Below are positions 7,823 to 15,329 of a stretch of DNA of 24,714 bases, piece after piece (positions within the stretch are counted from its first letter, which is position 1; each line of letters starts with the position of its first letter). The stretch spans positions 1-24,714 of the forward strand of contig CBHYLN010000080.1 in NCBI GenBank assembly GCA_966128725.1. The letters run 5' to 3'. The stretch is from JAFDZV01 sp966128725. Its GTDB lineage: Bacteria > Bacteroidota > Ignavibacteria > OLB7. The position numbers and the translations under genes were made by a program. A model generated the notes under the pieces. That model saw only the letters and a list, made by a program, of their open reading frames with translations, searched no databases and had not been told where the DNA came from.

Positions 7823-8011
7823 CTGCTGCCGATGCTGTTGGCGCAACGGGCGCACGATATCTGGCCGTGCAGCGCGGCGTTGGGCGGCCTGGTGTGCCCG
7901 CGTAACAACCAGGGCGTGATATCGTGTATTGCGGAATGCCCGTGCAGGCGCCAGCGCCACGGATGCTGGCAATGCGCAGGAATTCTCTCCCCCTGATTTC
8001 AACAACCGATC

Positions 8012-8515
8012 ATGGCATCCAACTACTCGCACATTACCGACGAACAGGCCGCGCTGATCGCCAGCGCTCCGCTCTTTTTTGTGGCAAGCGCGGCGCCGGG
8101 TCTGGAGCCCGGGCCAAAAGGTGTTGGCCCTGTCAATGTATCGCCGCGCGGCGGCGTGCGCCTGCATATCCTGGGTCCCAACCACGTAGCGTTTCTGGAT
8201 TACATCGGCAGCGGCAACGAAACATCCCGGCATGCCGAACTTGGCGGCCTCGCCACGATCATGTTCTGCTCGTTCGAGCCGGAGAATGCCGCGATCGTGC
8301 GGCTGTATGGCACGGTGCGCGCAACGCCTGTTTCCGATTCGCCGCTGGACCAGCGGTTGATCGCCGACGCCACGCCCGAACTGCCATTGCGCCCACGCCA
8401 GGTGATTGAAATGCAGGTGGAAAGCACGTCCACCAGTTGCGGTTATGGTGTGCCGGTGATGCAGCATGTGCGCGAACGAGATGTGGCCGATCGCGGGCGC
8501 GCCTACAAGGCATAA
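8012..8515 (+). CDS. Pyridoxamine 5'-phosphate oxidase family FMN-binding protein
   Basis: A 167-residue protein with the split-barrel flavoprotein pattern of the PNPOx-like superfamily: 'APLFFVASAAPG' (19-30), 'GPVNVSPRGG' (39-48), 'FLDYIGSGNETSRHAELGG' (61-79), 'IVRLYGTVRATP' (95-106) and 'STSCGYGVPVMQ' (140-151). The 'SCGYGVP-M' tail is typical of a subgroup annotated only as PNPOx family, whose substrate is unknown. A true PdxH role is unlikely, since the pyridoxal-phosphate-binding C-terminus of PdxH is absent. ATG at 8012 gives the standard start; the 189 nt upstream show no gene. The next gene is an unrelated exported protein. Confidence 0.85.
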   Translation: MASNYSHITDEQAALIASAPLFFVASAAPGLEPGPKGVGPVNVSPRGGVRLHILGPNHVAFLDYIGSGNETSRHAELGGLATIMFCSFEPENAAIVRLYGTVRATPVSDSPLDQRLIADATPELPLRPRQVIEMQVESTSTSCGYGVPVMQHVRERDVADRGRAYKA

Positions 8516-8616
8516 CCGTTGCCCGGAGCGATGCGCCGGGGTGCCATCCATTGCCCGGCCCGCCGATACTTCCTGCGCGACGCACCGACAGTGAACACGA
8601 AAATTGACATGCCCGA

Positions 8617-9360
8617 GTGAAAACACATTGCATAACCCTGTGCACCACGATCATGGTGATGGCGCTGACGCAGGCGGCTACCGGGCAGCAGGAGTCCGGG
8701 CGGCGGAATGTTGGTCCACGCATCGTTATCCTTGTGCCACTGGTGATTCCTGCCGATTTGTCTGCGCGCCGCCAGATGGATTCCATTGACCGGTTGCTTG
8801 CGCAGCGCCGCGAGCAGGATACACATGGCCTGCCCGACTCCGCTGCATTCGCCGACAGCCCAACAGCGGCGCGGCGCACGCGAGACCTGCCAGGGGCATA
8901 TCTGAATAATGTCCACCACCTGGAGCAGCACTCCTCGTGCAGCCTGGCGGTTCCGGCATTGCTTCAAAACGTGCTGATGTATTCGCTGGGCAAACGATTC
9001 CGCGGATCGGTGGTGCTGGTGGACGAACATGCGCGAAGCCATGACGTGGACTCGATCCGAAGCCTGGCGAAATTGGATTCGACCGATTATGTGCTCGCGA
9101 TCGACACGGTTACGGTGGAAACGTCGCGTGCCGGTTGGCGCATGTCGGCCGTGATGCGCGCCTACGAAGCCCGGACCGACTCGATGCGGTTTCGTGTGCG
9201 GGTAACGGGGGACGACCGGAATCAAGGCGGCATGTTCACATGCGCCGAAGGAACAATTCACTGTGCGATGATGAATTGTTCGGCGGAGTTGTGGGAGAAG
9301 GTTTTCGTGCTCTTCCTGGGGCCGGACCTGCCGCCCCCTGATGAGCGCAAGAAGCGTTGA
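8617..9360 (+). CDS. Exported protein of unknown function
   Basis: A 247-residue protein with a probable signal peptide (hydrophobic stretch about 5-20, cleavage near 'AATGQQ'). I do not recognise a family. The mature part has a basic and acidic linker region (about 50-90), a central alpha/beta stretch (VPALLQNVLMYSLGKRFRGS, then VVLVDEHARSH) and a beta-rich segment 'DYVLAIDTVTVETSR'. A cysteine cluster near the C-terminus (FTCAEGTIHCAMMNCSAEL) suggests disulphides in the periplasm. The frame begins with GTG at 8617; an internal ATG (residue 13, 8653) would truncate the signal sequence, so GTG was kept. The central core loosely recalls periplasmic proteins with a divergent GNA1162/lipoprotein-like fold, but I cannot support that. 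Confidence 0.68.
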   Translation: MKTHCITLCTTIMVMALTQAATGQQESGRRNVGPRIVILVPLVIPADLSARRQMDSIDRLLAQRREQDTHGLPDSAAFADSPTAARRTRDLPGAYLNNVHHLEQHSSCSLAVPALLQNVLMYSLGKRFRGSVVLVDEHARSHDVDSIRSLAKLDSTDYVLAIDTVTVETSRAGWRMSAVMRAYEARTDSMRFRVRVTGDDRNQGGMFTCAEGTIHCAMMNCSAELWEKVFVLFLGPDLPPPDERKKR

Positions 9361-9771
9361 GCTTCGCCCGGCGTTCAGCCAATTACTTCAATCGCCTCAT
9401 GACATGGCCACAAACGGCCTTGGCATCACCTTCCAATAAACCATTCCACGCCATGGGCTTGTGTCGCGGCCTCATGTTGGTACCATAATCGGGTGCTATT
9501 TTCGCTGTGTCCTAAACACAGCCACACAATGCCCTCCCCCAGCACAGTCTGGCAATTATTCAAGTGTCCGGTAAACTGCGTGCCGAGCCGGCAGGGGTGG
9601 CGTCCACCGTTCCTGCCGATTCGAATCGAACGAGATCAGCAATCAACAAATGTCCCTGCAACTGCTTTTGATACGGCGGTTGCAGGTGCTGCTGTTGAAT
9701 GTCCACACGGCCGAACGATTATGCTCGCGAACCACCGGAGGTCCAACATCATTCATTTTGTGGAGTGTGCC
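9361..9771. other. Intergenic region before the SdrD-B-like protein gene
   Basis: These 411 bases hold no gene I can support. The frame of the downstream gene is open back to 9493, but the residues it would add look random and carry no export signal; the signal peptide appears only after the ATG at 9772. A promoter-like pair is present at 9477-9504. Otherwise nothing recognisable. Confidence 0.55.
9477..9504 (+). promoter_or_regulatory. Possible Bacteroidota-type promoter (TTG-N17-TATTTTCG)
   Basis: TTG at 9477-9479 is followed after 17 nt by TATTTTCG at 9497-9504, one mismatch from the TAnnTTTG -7 consensus of the Bacteroidota primary sigma factor. It lies about 270 nt upstream of the ATG at 9772, which would leave a long leader. 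Short motifs of this kind occur by chance, so support is weak. Confidence 0.25.
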
Positions 9772-11313
9772 ATGAAGCACGACTCATTCCTTGGTGCAGC
9801 AATCGCGGTGTGTGCCGCGGTTGTTGTCGCGGTTCCAGTTGCCGCGCCGGATGTTGCGGCGCAACCGTATCGTTATCTGCCAACCGGGTCCACAACCGAT
9901 CAACATTTCCTGTCGCTTGCCGGCGGCGACATCAAAACCATCGGCGAGAATACGCTGATGATCAAGCTTGCCTCGCCCGCTGCCTCCTCAACGATCGAGC
10001 TTGGCATTTTCGACGGCGACACGCGCGGAATTTTCGATCAGGGTACCACACCGCTTACCTTCACACTGTATGCCGATCCAAATGGCGACGCCACCGGGAC
10101 GTCGGTTCTGGGCGCGTGGAGCGGCGACACCTTGACCGACAATGGGTGGTATACCATCACCAAGAGCAATGCTGCCGCGGCCCGGTGTGGGAGCGGCGAT
10201 TACTTCTATCTGCTGAAGATTGTCAGCAGTAATCCCGAGGCATTCCACTGGAGCAGCTTCAAGCTGCGTACCACCGGCACGATGGCGGTGGCGGCCGGCA
10301 GCAATATCTCCTTCTCCGCCCCATTGGGGAACGCGCTGGACGCAGCGGTTGTGTATCCCTCGTATCCCACGCTTTCGCCCACCAATTACAATGGCGTGTG
10401 GCATCTGTATCTCGATGTGACGAGGGCGCCGTCCAACGTGGCGATCTGGGACGGGGATTTCGATCGCGGATCGTACGATTGTTCCGACAACGATACCGAT
10501 GATGACGACACTCCGAACTCGCTTCCAGCATGGGCCGACAACGACGCCGTGGCCGAAGGGGTGGCAGGTTCCAGCGTCGCCTGCCTGAACGCACTGGGCG
10601 TGCCAACGGGCGGCACAACCACGAGCAATCCACCGGACGATTCGCGCAATGCCGTGTTCGCGCGCGCAAGCGGTATCAGCTATGAACTGATCACCTCGGG
10701 CGGCACGCATTACGCGAACAACAATCCATCCGGGAATCTGGAGTGGGAGCAGTTCCGTATCAGCACCGCGACATTCGCGCGAAGCTCGATGGATTACCAC
10801 GCCGATAATCTTCCGGCGGGCACGTACGAGCTTGTGATCAACGGGCTGGATCTCAGCAATCTGAACACGATACGCTCACCGTTCGACATCCTGGCCGTGG
10901 ATTCCTCCGGCAGCGCGGTAACGCCGCTCCGCCCGGACTATGCAAACGGCTCGATCAGCGGCGTTGTGTACCTCGAGAACGGTGGGGATTGTACGAAGGG
11001 GCTTCTGGACGTCGGGTTGCCGCTGGTAACCGTGCGCCTGGCTGCCGACTTCAACAACGATGGCACAACCGATCAAACCTGGAGCACAACAACATCGGTT
11101 CTTGGCGCATACAGCTTCAGCGGACTGCATCCAGGCCTGTACACCGTGACGGTTGATGCGGCCACGCTTCCGCCGGCAACCGGTATTGTCTGCGATTCCG
11201 ACGGTGACGATACCCAGCACAGCGTGCGCACTACGCTTACGATGTGCACGGTTTCGGCAACAGCCAACTTTGGATACGAGGAGTTGAATCTGATCGGGGC
11301 CATGCAGCAATAA
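9772..11313 (+). CDS. Large exported protein with C-terminal SdrD-B-like domain
   Basis: A 513-residue exported protein with an N-terminal signal peptide (hydrophobic about 7-25, cleavage near 'DVAAQPY'). The mature protein is beta-rich and contains 'FTLYADPNGDATGTSVLGAWSGD'-like strands (about 97-119), an acidic 'DTDDDDTPN' stretch (241-249) that could bind calcium, and a final domain (about 393-502) with 'GSISGVVYLENGGDCTKGLL', 'DFNNDGTTDQTW', 'GAYSFSGLHPGLYTVTVD' and 'CDSDGDDTQHS'. That final domain matches the SdrD B-like/CnaB fold of surface adhesins, including its Ca-binding DxNxDG loop. Unlike the protein at 3206 it has no evident T9SS sorting domain: the SdrD-like unit is followed only by 'LNLIGAMQQ'. 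GGAG at 9762-9765 supports the ATG at 9772. A terminator follows the gene. Confidence 0.82.
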   Translation: MKHDSFLGAAIAVCAAVVVAVPVAAPDVAAQPYRYLPTGSTTDQHFLSLAGGDIKTIGENTLMIKLASPAASSTIELGIFDGDTRGIFDQGTTPLTFTLYADPNGDATGTSVLGAWSGDTLTDNGWYTITKSNAAAARCGSGDYFYLLKIVSSNPEAFHWSSFKLRTTGTMAVAAGSNISFSAPLGNALDAAVVYPSYPTLSPTNYNGVWHLYLDVTRAPSNVAIWDGDFDRGSYDCSDNDTDDDDTPNSLPAWADNDAVAEGVAGSSVACLNALGVPTGGTTTSNPPDDSRNAVFARASGISYELITSGGTHYANNNPSGNLEWEQFRISTATFARSSMDYHADNLPAGTYELVINGLDLSNLNTIRSPFDILAVDSSGSAVTPLRPDYANGSISGVVYLENGGDCTKGLLDVGLPLVTVRLAADFNNDGTTDQTWSTTTSVLGAYSFSGLHPGLYTVTVDAATLPPATGIVCDSDGDDTQHSVRTTLTMCTVSATANFGYEELNLIGAMQQ

Positions 11314-11343
11314 CACTGCAATGGCTGCGTGCGGATGGTAATC

Positions 11344-11390
11344 GCGGTGGCGGGCGAGCTGGCTGGCTCATCCGCCACCGCATTTTCTTT
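11344..11390 (+). terminator. Rho-independent terminator after the SdrD-B-like gene
   Basis: A perfect 10-bp stem, GCGGTGGCGG (11344-11353) with CCGCCACCGC (11372-11381), and an 18-nt loop, is followed directly by ATTTTCTTT. It begins 31 nt after the stop at 11313. Stem and U-tract together make an intrinsic terminator for plus-strand transcription convincing. Confidence 0.85.
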
Positions 11391-11698
11391 GGCGGTTCAG
11401 TGCCGGTTAATCAGGGCATCCGCGATTGCCATGCCGTTGCGACACTCTAAGGAGAACAGTGCTCGTCACTTGGGTAAGTGAGAACACGACGCCTCCGGAT
11501 TGCAGGCAAGGGGAAGTACATGCGCGATGTACGCGGCCGTATCCCGGAATCACCGGTTTGTGATAATCAGGGGGATGGCTGGATTGGGCAGAACCACGAC
11601 ACCGGCGATATTGCCGGTCGTGTGCGGCGGAAATCATCCGGGCATGCAGGAGACGATGTGCGGGAATGCCTTTGGCAACCAACAACGCGAATATGCAC
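11391..11698. other. Intergenic region between terminator and small ORF
   Basis: No supportable gene. A good-looking AAGGAG (11449-11454) stands 4 nt before a GTG at 11459, but the frame closes after 34 codons of unremarkable composition. The other open frames here differ from strand to strand without coding character. Confidence 0.45.
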
Positions 11699-11881
11699 AT
11701 GAACCAATCCGACCCTGATCCGAACGTTCCTGAGCAGGCGAACGCACAGGGTGAGCCGGCCCAGCAGATAGTGGTTGACGACAGGCCGCTTGCAACGCGT
11801 ACCGAGAGTGACGGTGCCGGGCGGGGCGGCTGCGGCAACGCATGGGTGATCCTTGAAATTTTCAACAACCTGTTTCGCTAG
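11699..11881 (+). CDS. Small protein of unknown function (60 aa)
   Basis: A short frame with a polar, acidic N-terminus (MNQSDPDPNVPEQANAQGEP) and a hydrophobic C-terminus (GCGNAWVILEIFNNLFR). The layout, a disordered soluble head with one short amphipathic or membrane-attaching tail, is seen in real small proteins. Codon choice resembles the neighbours. ATGs at 11666, 11693 and 11699 are all in frame; 11699 was chosen because residues upstream look arbitrary, and no start has a clear Shine-Dalgarno. It ends 59 nt before the GNAT gene. It may be a chance ORF. Confidence 0.4.
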   Translation: MNQSDPDPNVPEQANAQGEPAQQIVVDDRPLATRTESDGAGRGGCGNAWVILEIFNNLFR

Positions 11882-11940
11882 CGCCTGGCGATTAACAAAG
11901 CCCCTCGCTGATTCCGAACAATCCGTTGCAAGCAAACCGC

Positions 11941-12507
11941 ATGAATGCCAGCTACCACATCCGCACCGATCGCCTGTTGTTGCGTCAATGGCGGAACACC
12001 GATCTGGAACCCTATTACCGTATCTGCTCCGATCCCGAGGTAATGCGATGGATTGGCAGCGGAAGCCCGCAAAGCCGGCAACATTGCGAGGCTGCGGTGG
12101 GGCGTATCCGCGAGGGCTGGGCGGCGCGTGGGTATGGGCTTTTTGCGCTGGAGCATGCCGGAACAGGGGCCTTCGTTGGCATGTGCGGCCTTAGCGTGCC
12201 AACGTTTCTCCTGGAGGTTCTGCCCGCCGTTGAGATCGGCTGGCGACTTGGTCGCGAGTTCTGGGCTCAGGGGCTCGCCACCGAAGCCGCCCGCGCCGTG
12301 CTTCGTGATGCGTTCGAGCACCATCGGCTGGATTCGATTATCTCCATCCATCAGGTTGGCAACGATGCCTCGGCCAACATCATGCGCAAGCTTGGGATGC
12401 GTTTCGATCGCGCCACGGTTGACCCATCGTGCAACCGTCCGGTACATGTTCATGCCATCGCGCGTTCCGAATACATCAATGCAATGGAAGGAACATCCCG
12501 GGCATGA
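11941..12507 (+). CDS. GNAT N-acetyltransferase, RimJ/RimL type
   Basis: A 188-residue acetyl-CoA-dependent acetyltransferase. The RimJ/RimL layout is clear: 'IRTDRLLLRQWRNTDLEPYY' (7-26), 'DPEVMRWIG' (31-39), 'VEIGWRLGREFWAQGLATEA' (97-116, the acetyl-CoA pyrophosphate loop with QGLATEA) and 'NDASANIMRKLGMRF' (141-155). This subclass acetylates protein N-termini or small-molecule amines; the substrate here is unknown. ATG at 11941 matches the family start; a TTG five codons upstream is less likely. Its TGA overlaps the ATG of the next GNAT gene (ATGA at 12504-12507), so the two are probably translationally coupled. Confidence 0.88.
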   Translation: MNASYHIRTDRLLLRQWRNTDLEPYYRICSDPEVMRWIGSGSPQSRQHCEAAVGRIREGWAARGYGLFALEHAGTGAFVGMCGLSVPTFLLEVLPAVEIGWRLGREFWAQGLATEAARAVLRDAFEHHRLDSIISIHQVGNDASANIMRKLGMRFDRATVDPSCNRPVHVHAIARSEYINAMEGTSRA

Positions 12508-12977
12508 TCGACCTGAGCAATAACATGGCGCCGGGGTATGCATTGGTGGCGTTCCATGAGGCGCTTGCCGATGACCTTGTTGCGATGTGGCGTGCCAGTT
12601 TCGAGGCGGCTGTTGGCCTGGTTGATCCGCATTCGATCGGCGAGCAGCGTGCGTATCTGATGGAGCAGGTTGTGCCGAACAATTCGGTGCGGGTAATGAT
12701 GCACGGCGATCGTGTAGCGGCGTTTATCGCTGCAACGGAGGATTCGGTTGCGCAGCTGTATGTGTCGCTCGATCATCAGCGGCGTGGCCTGGGCACAATG
12801 CTGCTGAACGGCGCGAAAGCCGAATCCAACGGCAGCCTGTGGCTGTACACGTTCGAACGGAACACCGGCGCCCAGCGGTTCTACGAACGCAATGGCTTCG
12901 TGATTGTCGAGCGGGGATTCGAGCCCCAGTGGCAGTTGGAGGATATCAAATACCGGTGGATGGCCCCATCGGCCTGA
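12504..12977 (+). CDS. GNAT N-acetyltransferase
   Basis: A 157-residue GNAT protein with 'VAQLYVSLDHQRRGLGTMLL' (82-101; the acetyl-CoA-binding R-R-G-L-G loop), 'LWLYTFERNTGAQRFYERNG' (112-131) and a C-terminal 'GFVIVERGFEP' (131-141). These are the canonical motifs A and B. It is unrelated in detail to the RimJ-type enzyme before it, so the pair is not a recent tandem duplication. The start overlaps the upstream stop (ATGA), implying coupling and a fixed ratio. The substrate is unknown. The gene converges on the minus-strand DUF4383 gene, whose stop lies 39 nt away. Confidence 0.88.
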   Translation: MIDLSNNMAPGYALVAFHEALADDLVAMWRASFEAAVGLVDPHSIGEQRAYLMEQVVPNNSVRVMMHGDRVAAFIAATEDSVAQLYVSLDHQRRGLGTMLLNGAKAESNGSLWLYTFERNTGAQRFYERNGFVIVERGFEPQWQLEDIKYRWMAPSA

Positions 12978-13016
12978 ATTCCGGTGGTCCTGATGGGGCC
13001 GGCCCTGTGGCAATCA

Positions 13017-13439
13017 TCATCCCCGGGCCGGTTCCGGTTGCCGCGCCAGACCAAGGTACAGGGCAACCACGCCGGTGGCCAGGTGCAGGGTATGCGCCGG
13101 CGAATTCAGCGGCACGATGCCGAACAACATCTGGCTGCTTGGGTATCCTTCCATGAACGCCTGCACCATCCCGGCGGCGAACACCAGCAACAGCGTGGCG
13201 CCCACGATTTTCCCCCAGAGCTGCGCGGCTGGCAGCGATCGCAGCGCAATCAGTCCGCTTATGCCGATTGCCAGATGGATCAGGTTGTGGGCTGTGTTGA
13301 TGGCAATCAGATTGAACATCAGGTGCGTGCCCGTGTGTTCGTGATGCATCGTGTTGATGGCATCGATGGGCAGAAACCCGATGATCCCCAATGCGGTATA
13401 GATGATGCTCACAAGGCCAACGCCGTATCGAATCACCAT
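13017..13439 (-). CDS. DUF4383 family four-helix membrane protein
   Basis: A 140-residue integral membrane protein with four predicted helices (about 4-22, 52-68, 73-93 and 115-132). It has the diagnostic 'NTAHNLIHLAIGISGLIA' (48-65) and 'VPLNSPAHTLHLATGVVALY' (109-128) of DUF4383. Family function is unknown. A histidine-rich loop, 'MHHEHTGTH' (31-39), stands out and could bind metal. The ATG at 13439 is preceded by GAGG at good spacing (GGCGAGGAATATC), which decides the start over the longer frame from 13487. It lies 19 nt downstream of the large membrane protein gene, and the two form a likely minus-strand operon. Confidence 0.87.
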   Translation of the reverse strand: MVIRYGVGLVSIIYTALGIIGFLPIDAINTMHHEHTGTHLMFNLIAINTAHNLIHLAIGISGLIALRSLPAAQLWGKIVGATLLLVFAAGMVQAFMEGYPSSQMLFGIVPLNSPAHTLHLATGVVALYLGLARQPEPARG

Positions 13440-13458
13440 GATATTCCTCGCCGAATAG

Positions 13459-14265
13459 TTAATCGCGATAGTTCCATAACAGCGCAAGCGCGGTAATCAG
13501 CCACTCGGCGAACATCAGCGGCAGCAGCGTGCCAACCGGGGTAGCCGTGGAATAGGGCGTTTGCACCACTGTCAGCGCAACGATATGCGCGGCGCCCAGC
13601 ATTGCGGTGAGCACCATGAACAACCGAATGCGCCACCACAGTCCGTTGCCCATTGCCAGCGCGGTGAAGGCGCCGAACACGGCAACCTGGCCGCTGAAGA
13701 TCCGGATGTTCAGTGGGTCGATCGGCCACGGCCACATGCTGCATATCTCGTTTGCGTGGATGAACATGAACAGCGACAGCGGCCCGTATACCACCGCGCG
13801 CGCGTACAGCCAGGCACGCCATCCCGTTGCAATCCGCCGTGTGCCCAGCTCCGTGGTGCCGGCATCGGCGAAGCGTTCCTTCTGCAGTCGGAACAGGATT
13901 GGGATTGCCATCAACGGCAGGTAGTACGCGCCAAGCCAGATCAGTGTAAGCGGCCGATACGCGTGGAAGCTTTGCCAGTGGAACATTGCCGCCACAAGCA
14001 ACCAGGCCGCCACCACGAACAACGAACGCAGGCTGGGCGCCACCAATGCCCAGCTACGCTGGCGCGCAAGATGAACATAGTAGAAGCCGCACGTGAAGTA
14101 GATGGCGCCAACCATCATCGCGGTGCGCGATTGCTCGATTGGCCAAACCCAATAATCGCCTGCGCCGCCCGGATACAGGTACAGGAGCAGCCCGAACGGG
14201 CCGATCACCGCAACCACCAGCCAGAGAAAGAATCGGGATTCGCGCGAGATTGTATTGCTGATCAT
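13459..14265 (-). CDS. Polytopic membrane protein with internal duplication
   Basis: A 268-residue protein with about eight hydrophobic segments (11-32, 48-66, 78-95, 105-126, 158-172, 187-207, 213-235 and 245-264) and no recognised enzyme motif. It contains two copies of a 'W-WPI-x5-R' pattern, one at 39-47 (WVWPIEQSR) and one at 178-188 (WPWPIDPLNIR), each followed by a membrane helix. This suggests two homologous four-helix halves. Similar 'WPWxLTPLTAR' motifs occur in uncharacterised bacterial membrane proteins. The ATG at 14265 was chosen over TTG at 14277. It is transcribed with the DUF4383 gene 19 nt downstream; co-occurrence suggests a shared membrane role, not yet identifiable. Confidence 0.75.
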   Translation of the reverse strand: MISNTISRESRFFLWLVVAVIGPFGLLLYLYPGGAGDYWVWPIEQSRTAMMVGAIYFTCGFYYVHLARQRSWALVAPSLRSLFVVAAWLLVAAMFHWQSFHAYRPLTLIWLGAYYLPLMAIPILFRLQKERFADAGTTELGTRRIATGWRAWLYARAVVYGPLSLFMFIHANEICSMWPWPIDPLNIRIFSGQVAVFGAFTALAMGNGLWWRIRLFMVLTAMLGAAHIVALTVVQTPYSTATPVGTLLPLMFAEWLITALALLWNYRD

Positions 14266-14422
14266 GCCTGATAACAAGTATGCCGTCTTGCCCGGTGCTT
14301 GCGGGCGATGGGGCCATGTTCGCGATGCTCGATTGTGCCGGGATCAGGGGGATGGGGGATGAACGCACGCGGCGCCATCTGCGTGCCGCGTATCATGGTC
14401 TGGCCCAGCGATTGCCCATTGG

Positions 14423-14467
14423 CGGTTTATTGAAATGCCTACAGGTCCACGCGCTGTTCAACAACAG
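14423..14467 (-). repeat. Post-stop dispersed element, copy B
   Basis: On the minus strand this element starts 4 nt after the stop of the GNAT gene (stop triplet at 14472-14474). It has CTGTTGTTGAACAG (14454-14467, identical to copy A), a 13-nt spacer, then AGGCATTTCAATAAACCG (14423-14440), which matches copy A's second block at 15 of 18 positions. It lies between two co-oriented minus-strand genes, just as copy A lies between two plus-strand genes. The second-half hairpin possible in copy A is not preserved here, so the conserved parts are the 14-mer and the AGGYATTTCAA block. Confidence 0.65.
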
Positions 14468-14471
14468 CCCA

Positions 14472-15083
14472 TCAGGTGGGCGCGTGCAGCCGAAGCCGAT
14501 CGATCGCCGCGGCCATCACCAGGTCGCGCTGAACATCCGTGCCAAGGATGAACGTGGTTTCACCAACCTCGCTGAATCCAATCTTCTGGTAGAAGGCGAT
14601 GGCCCGTGTGTTGTGCTCCCACACACCAAGCCAGATCGTTGAGCCGCCCGATTGCGTAACATGCTCGGCAACCATGGCCATCAATGCCTGCGCCAACCCG
14701 GAGCCATGATACGGCCTGTCCACATAGAAGCGTTGAATTTCCACGGCGTGCTGGCCGCCAACGCTTGCGTGTGGCGGGCCGTGCCGGAGTTGCGCAAAGC
14801 CCAGAACGCTTGCGGGCGAGATCGCATCTGCGCCGGCCAAATCATTCGGTACCGCAATCAATACGTTATGGGTGTGATCCTGGATTGCCCTGGCGAATGC
14901 CTCGGGCGTGAACGCCGTTGCGTTGTACGCCGCCATATCCTCGGGTGTATTAAATGCCGCGAATGTGTCGTGGAAAATCCTGCGCGCCGTGGCGCTCAGT
15001 TCCACGATATCTGCCTGGGTTGCAAGGCGGATCCGCCAGTCGCGAGCGACGGGGATGCCGGTGTCGGCTGGTATGTGCGTCAT
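14472..15083 (-). CDS. GNAT N-acetyltransferase
   Basis: A 203-residue acetyltransferase with 'IRLATQADIVELSATARRIF' (18-37), 'VEIQRFYVDRPYHGSGLAQA' (114-133; the Q/R-x-x-G-x-A-type loop reads HGSGLA), 'TIWLGVWEHNTRAIAFYQKI' (149-168) and 'GFSEVGETTFILGTDVQRDL' (169-188). The last two are typical of the 'D-Q-D-ML'-ending GNAT subgroup that includes spermidine/protein acetyltransferase homologues, here degenerate (VQRDLVM). The substrate is unknown. ATG at 15083 was preferred to a GTG three codons earlier. It lies upstream of the minus-strand membrane pair, separated by the dispersed element, and is unlike either GNAT at 11941-12977. Confidence 0.88.
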   Translation of the reverse strand: MTHIPADTGIPVARDWRIRLATQADIVELSATARRIFHDTFAAFNTPEDMAAYNATAFTPEAFARAIQDHTHNVLIAVPNDLAGADAISPASVLGFAQLRHGPPHASVGGQHAVEIQRFYVDRPYHGSGLAQALMAMVAEHVTQSGGSTIWLGVWEHNTRAIAFYQKIGFSEVGETTFILGTDVQRDLVMAAAIDRLRLHAPT

Positions 15084-15329
15084 CGATTCCACTGCGTTTG
15101 ATATGGGCTCCGTGTGGGAGCAACGGCTGGTTGGCCTGCCGGTACGGCTGCAAGATATTCCGTACGACGATTATCGGCACCAATGTGGAATGCCCCGGGG
15201 GGAGCTTCTTGGTAATTCCATGCCACGATGCCATGTGCTATGTTAGTTGCCGCCCATGCGTTTGCCACGGCGGCGTGTGGTCCGGCAATCAAGCTATGGC
15301 AATTGAACAATGTTAGCAGGAGAAGACCA

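Noticed and set aside
6815..8626. Long minus-strand open frame (603 codons) opposite the AlkC-type and PNPOx genes
   Set aside because: Antisense shadow with His/Arg/Gln-rich composition and no motif; the plus-strand genes have clear family signatures.
9988..10800. Minus-strand open frame inside the SdrD-B-like gene
   Set aside because: No signal, motif or Shine-Dalgarno; the plus-strand gene is an exported protein with a recognisable domain.
11391..11416. tRNA T-arm-like GGCGGTTCAGTGCC
   Set aside because: No acceptor, D or anticodon stems can be formed around it.
11459..11563. 34-codon GTG-start ORF behind AAGGAG
   Set aside because: A good Shine-Dalgarno, but too short and with no recognisable feature; it would need ribosome profiling to be believed.
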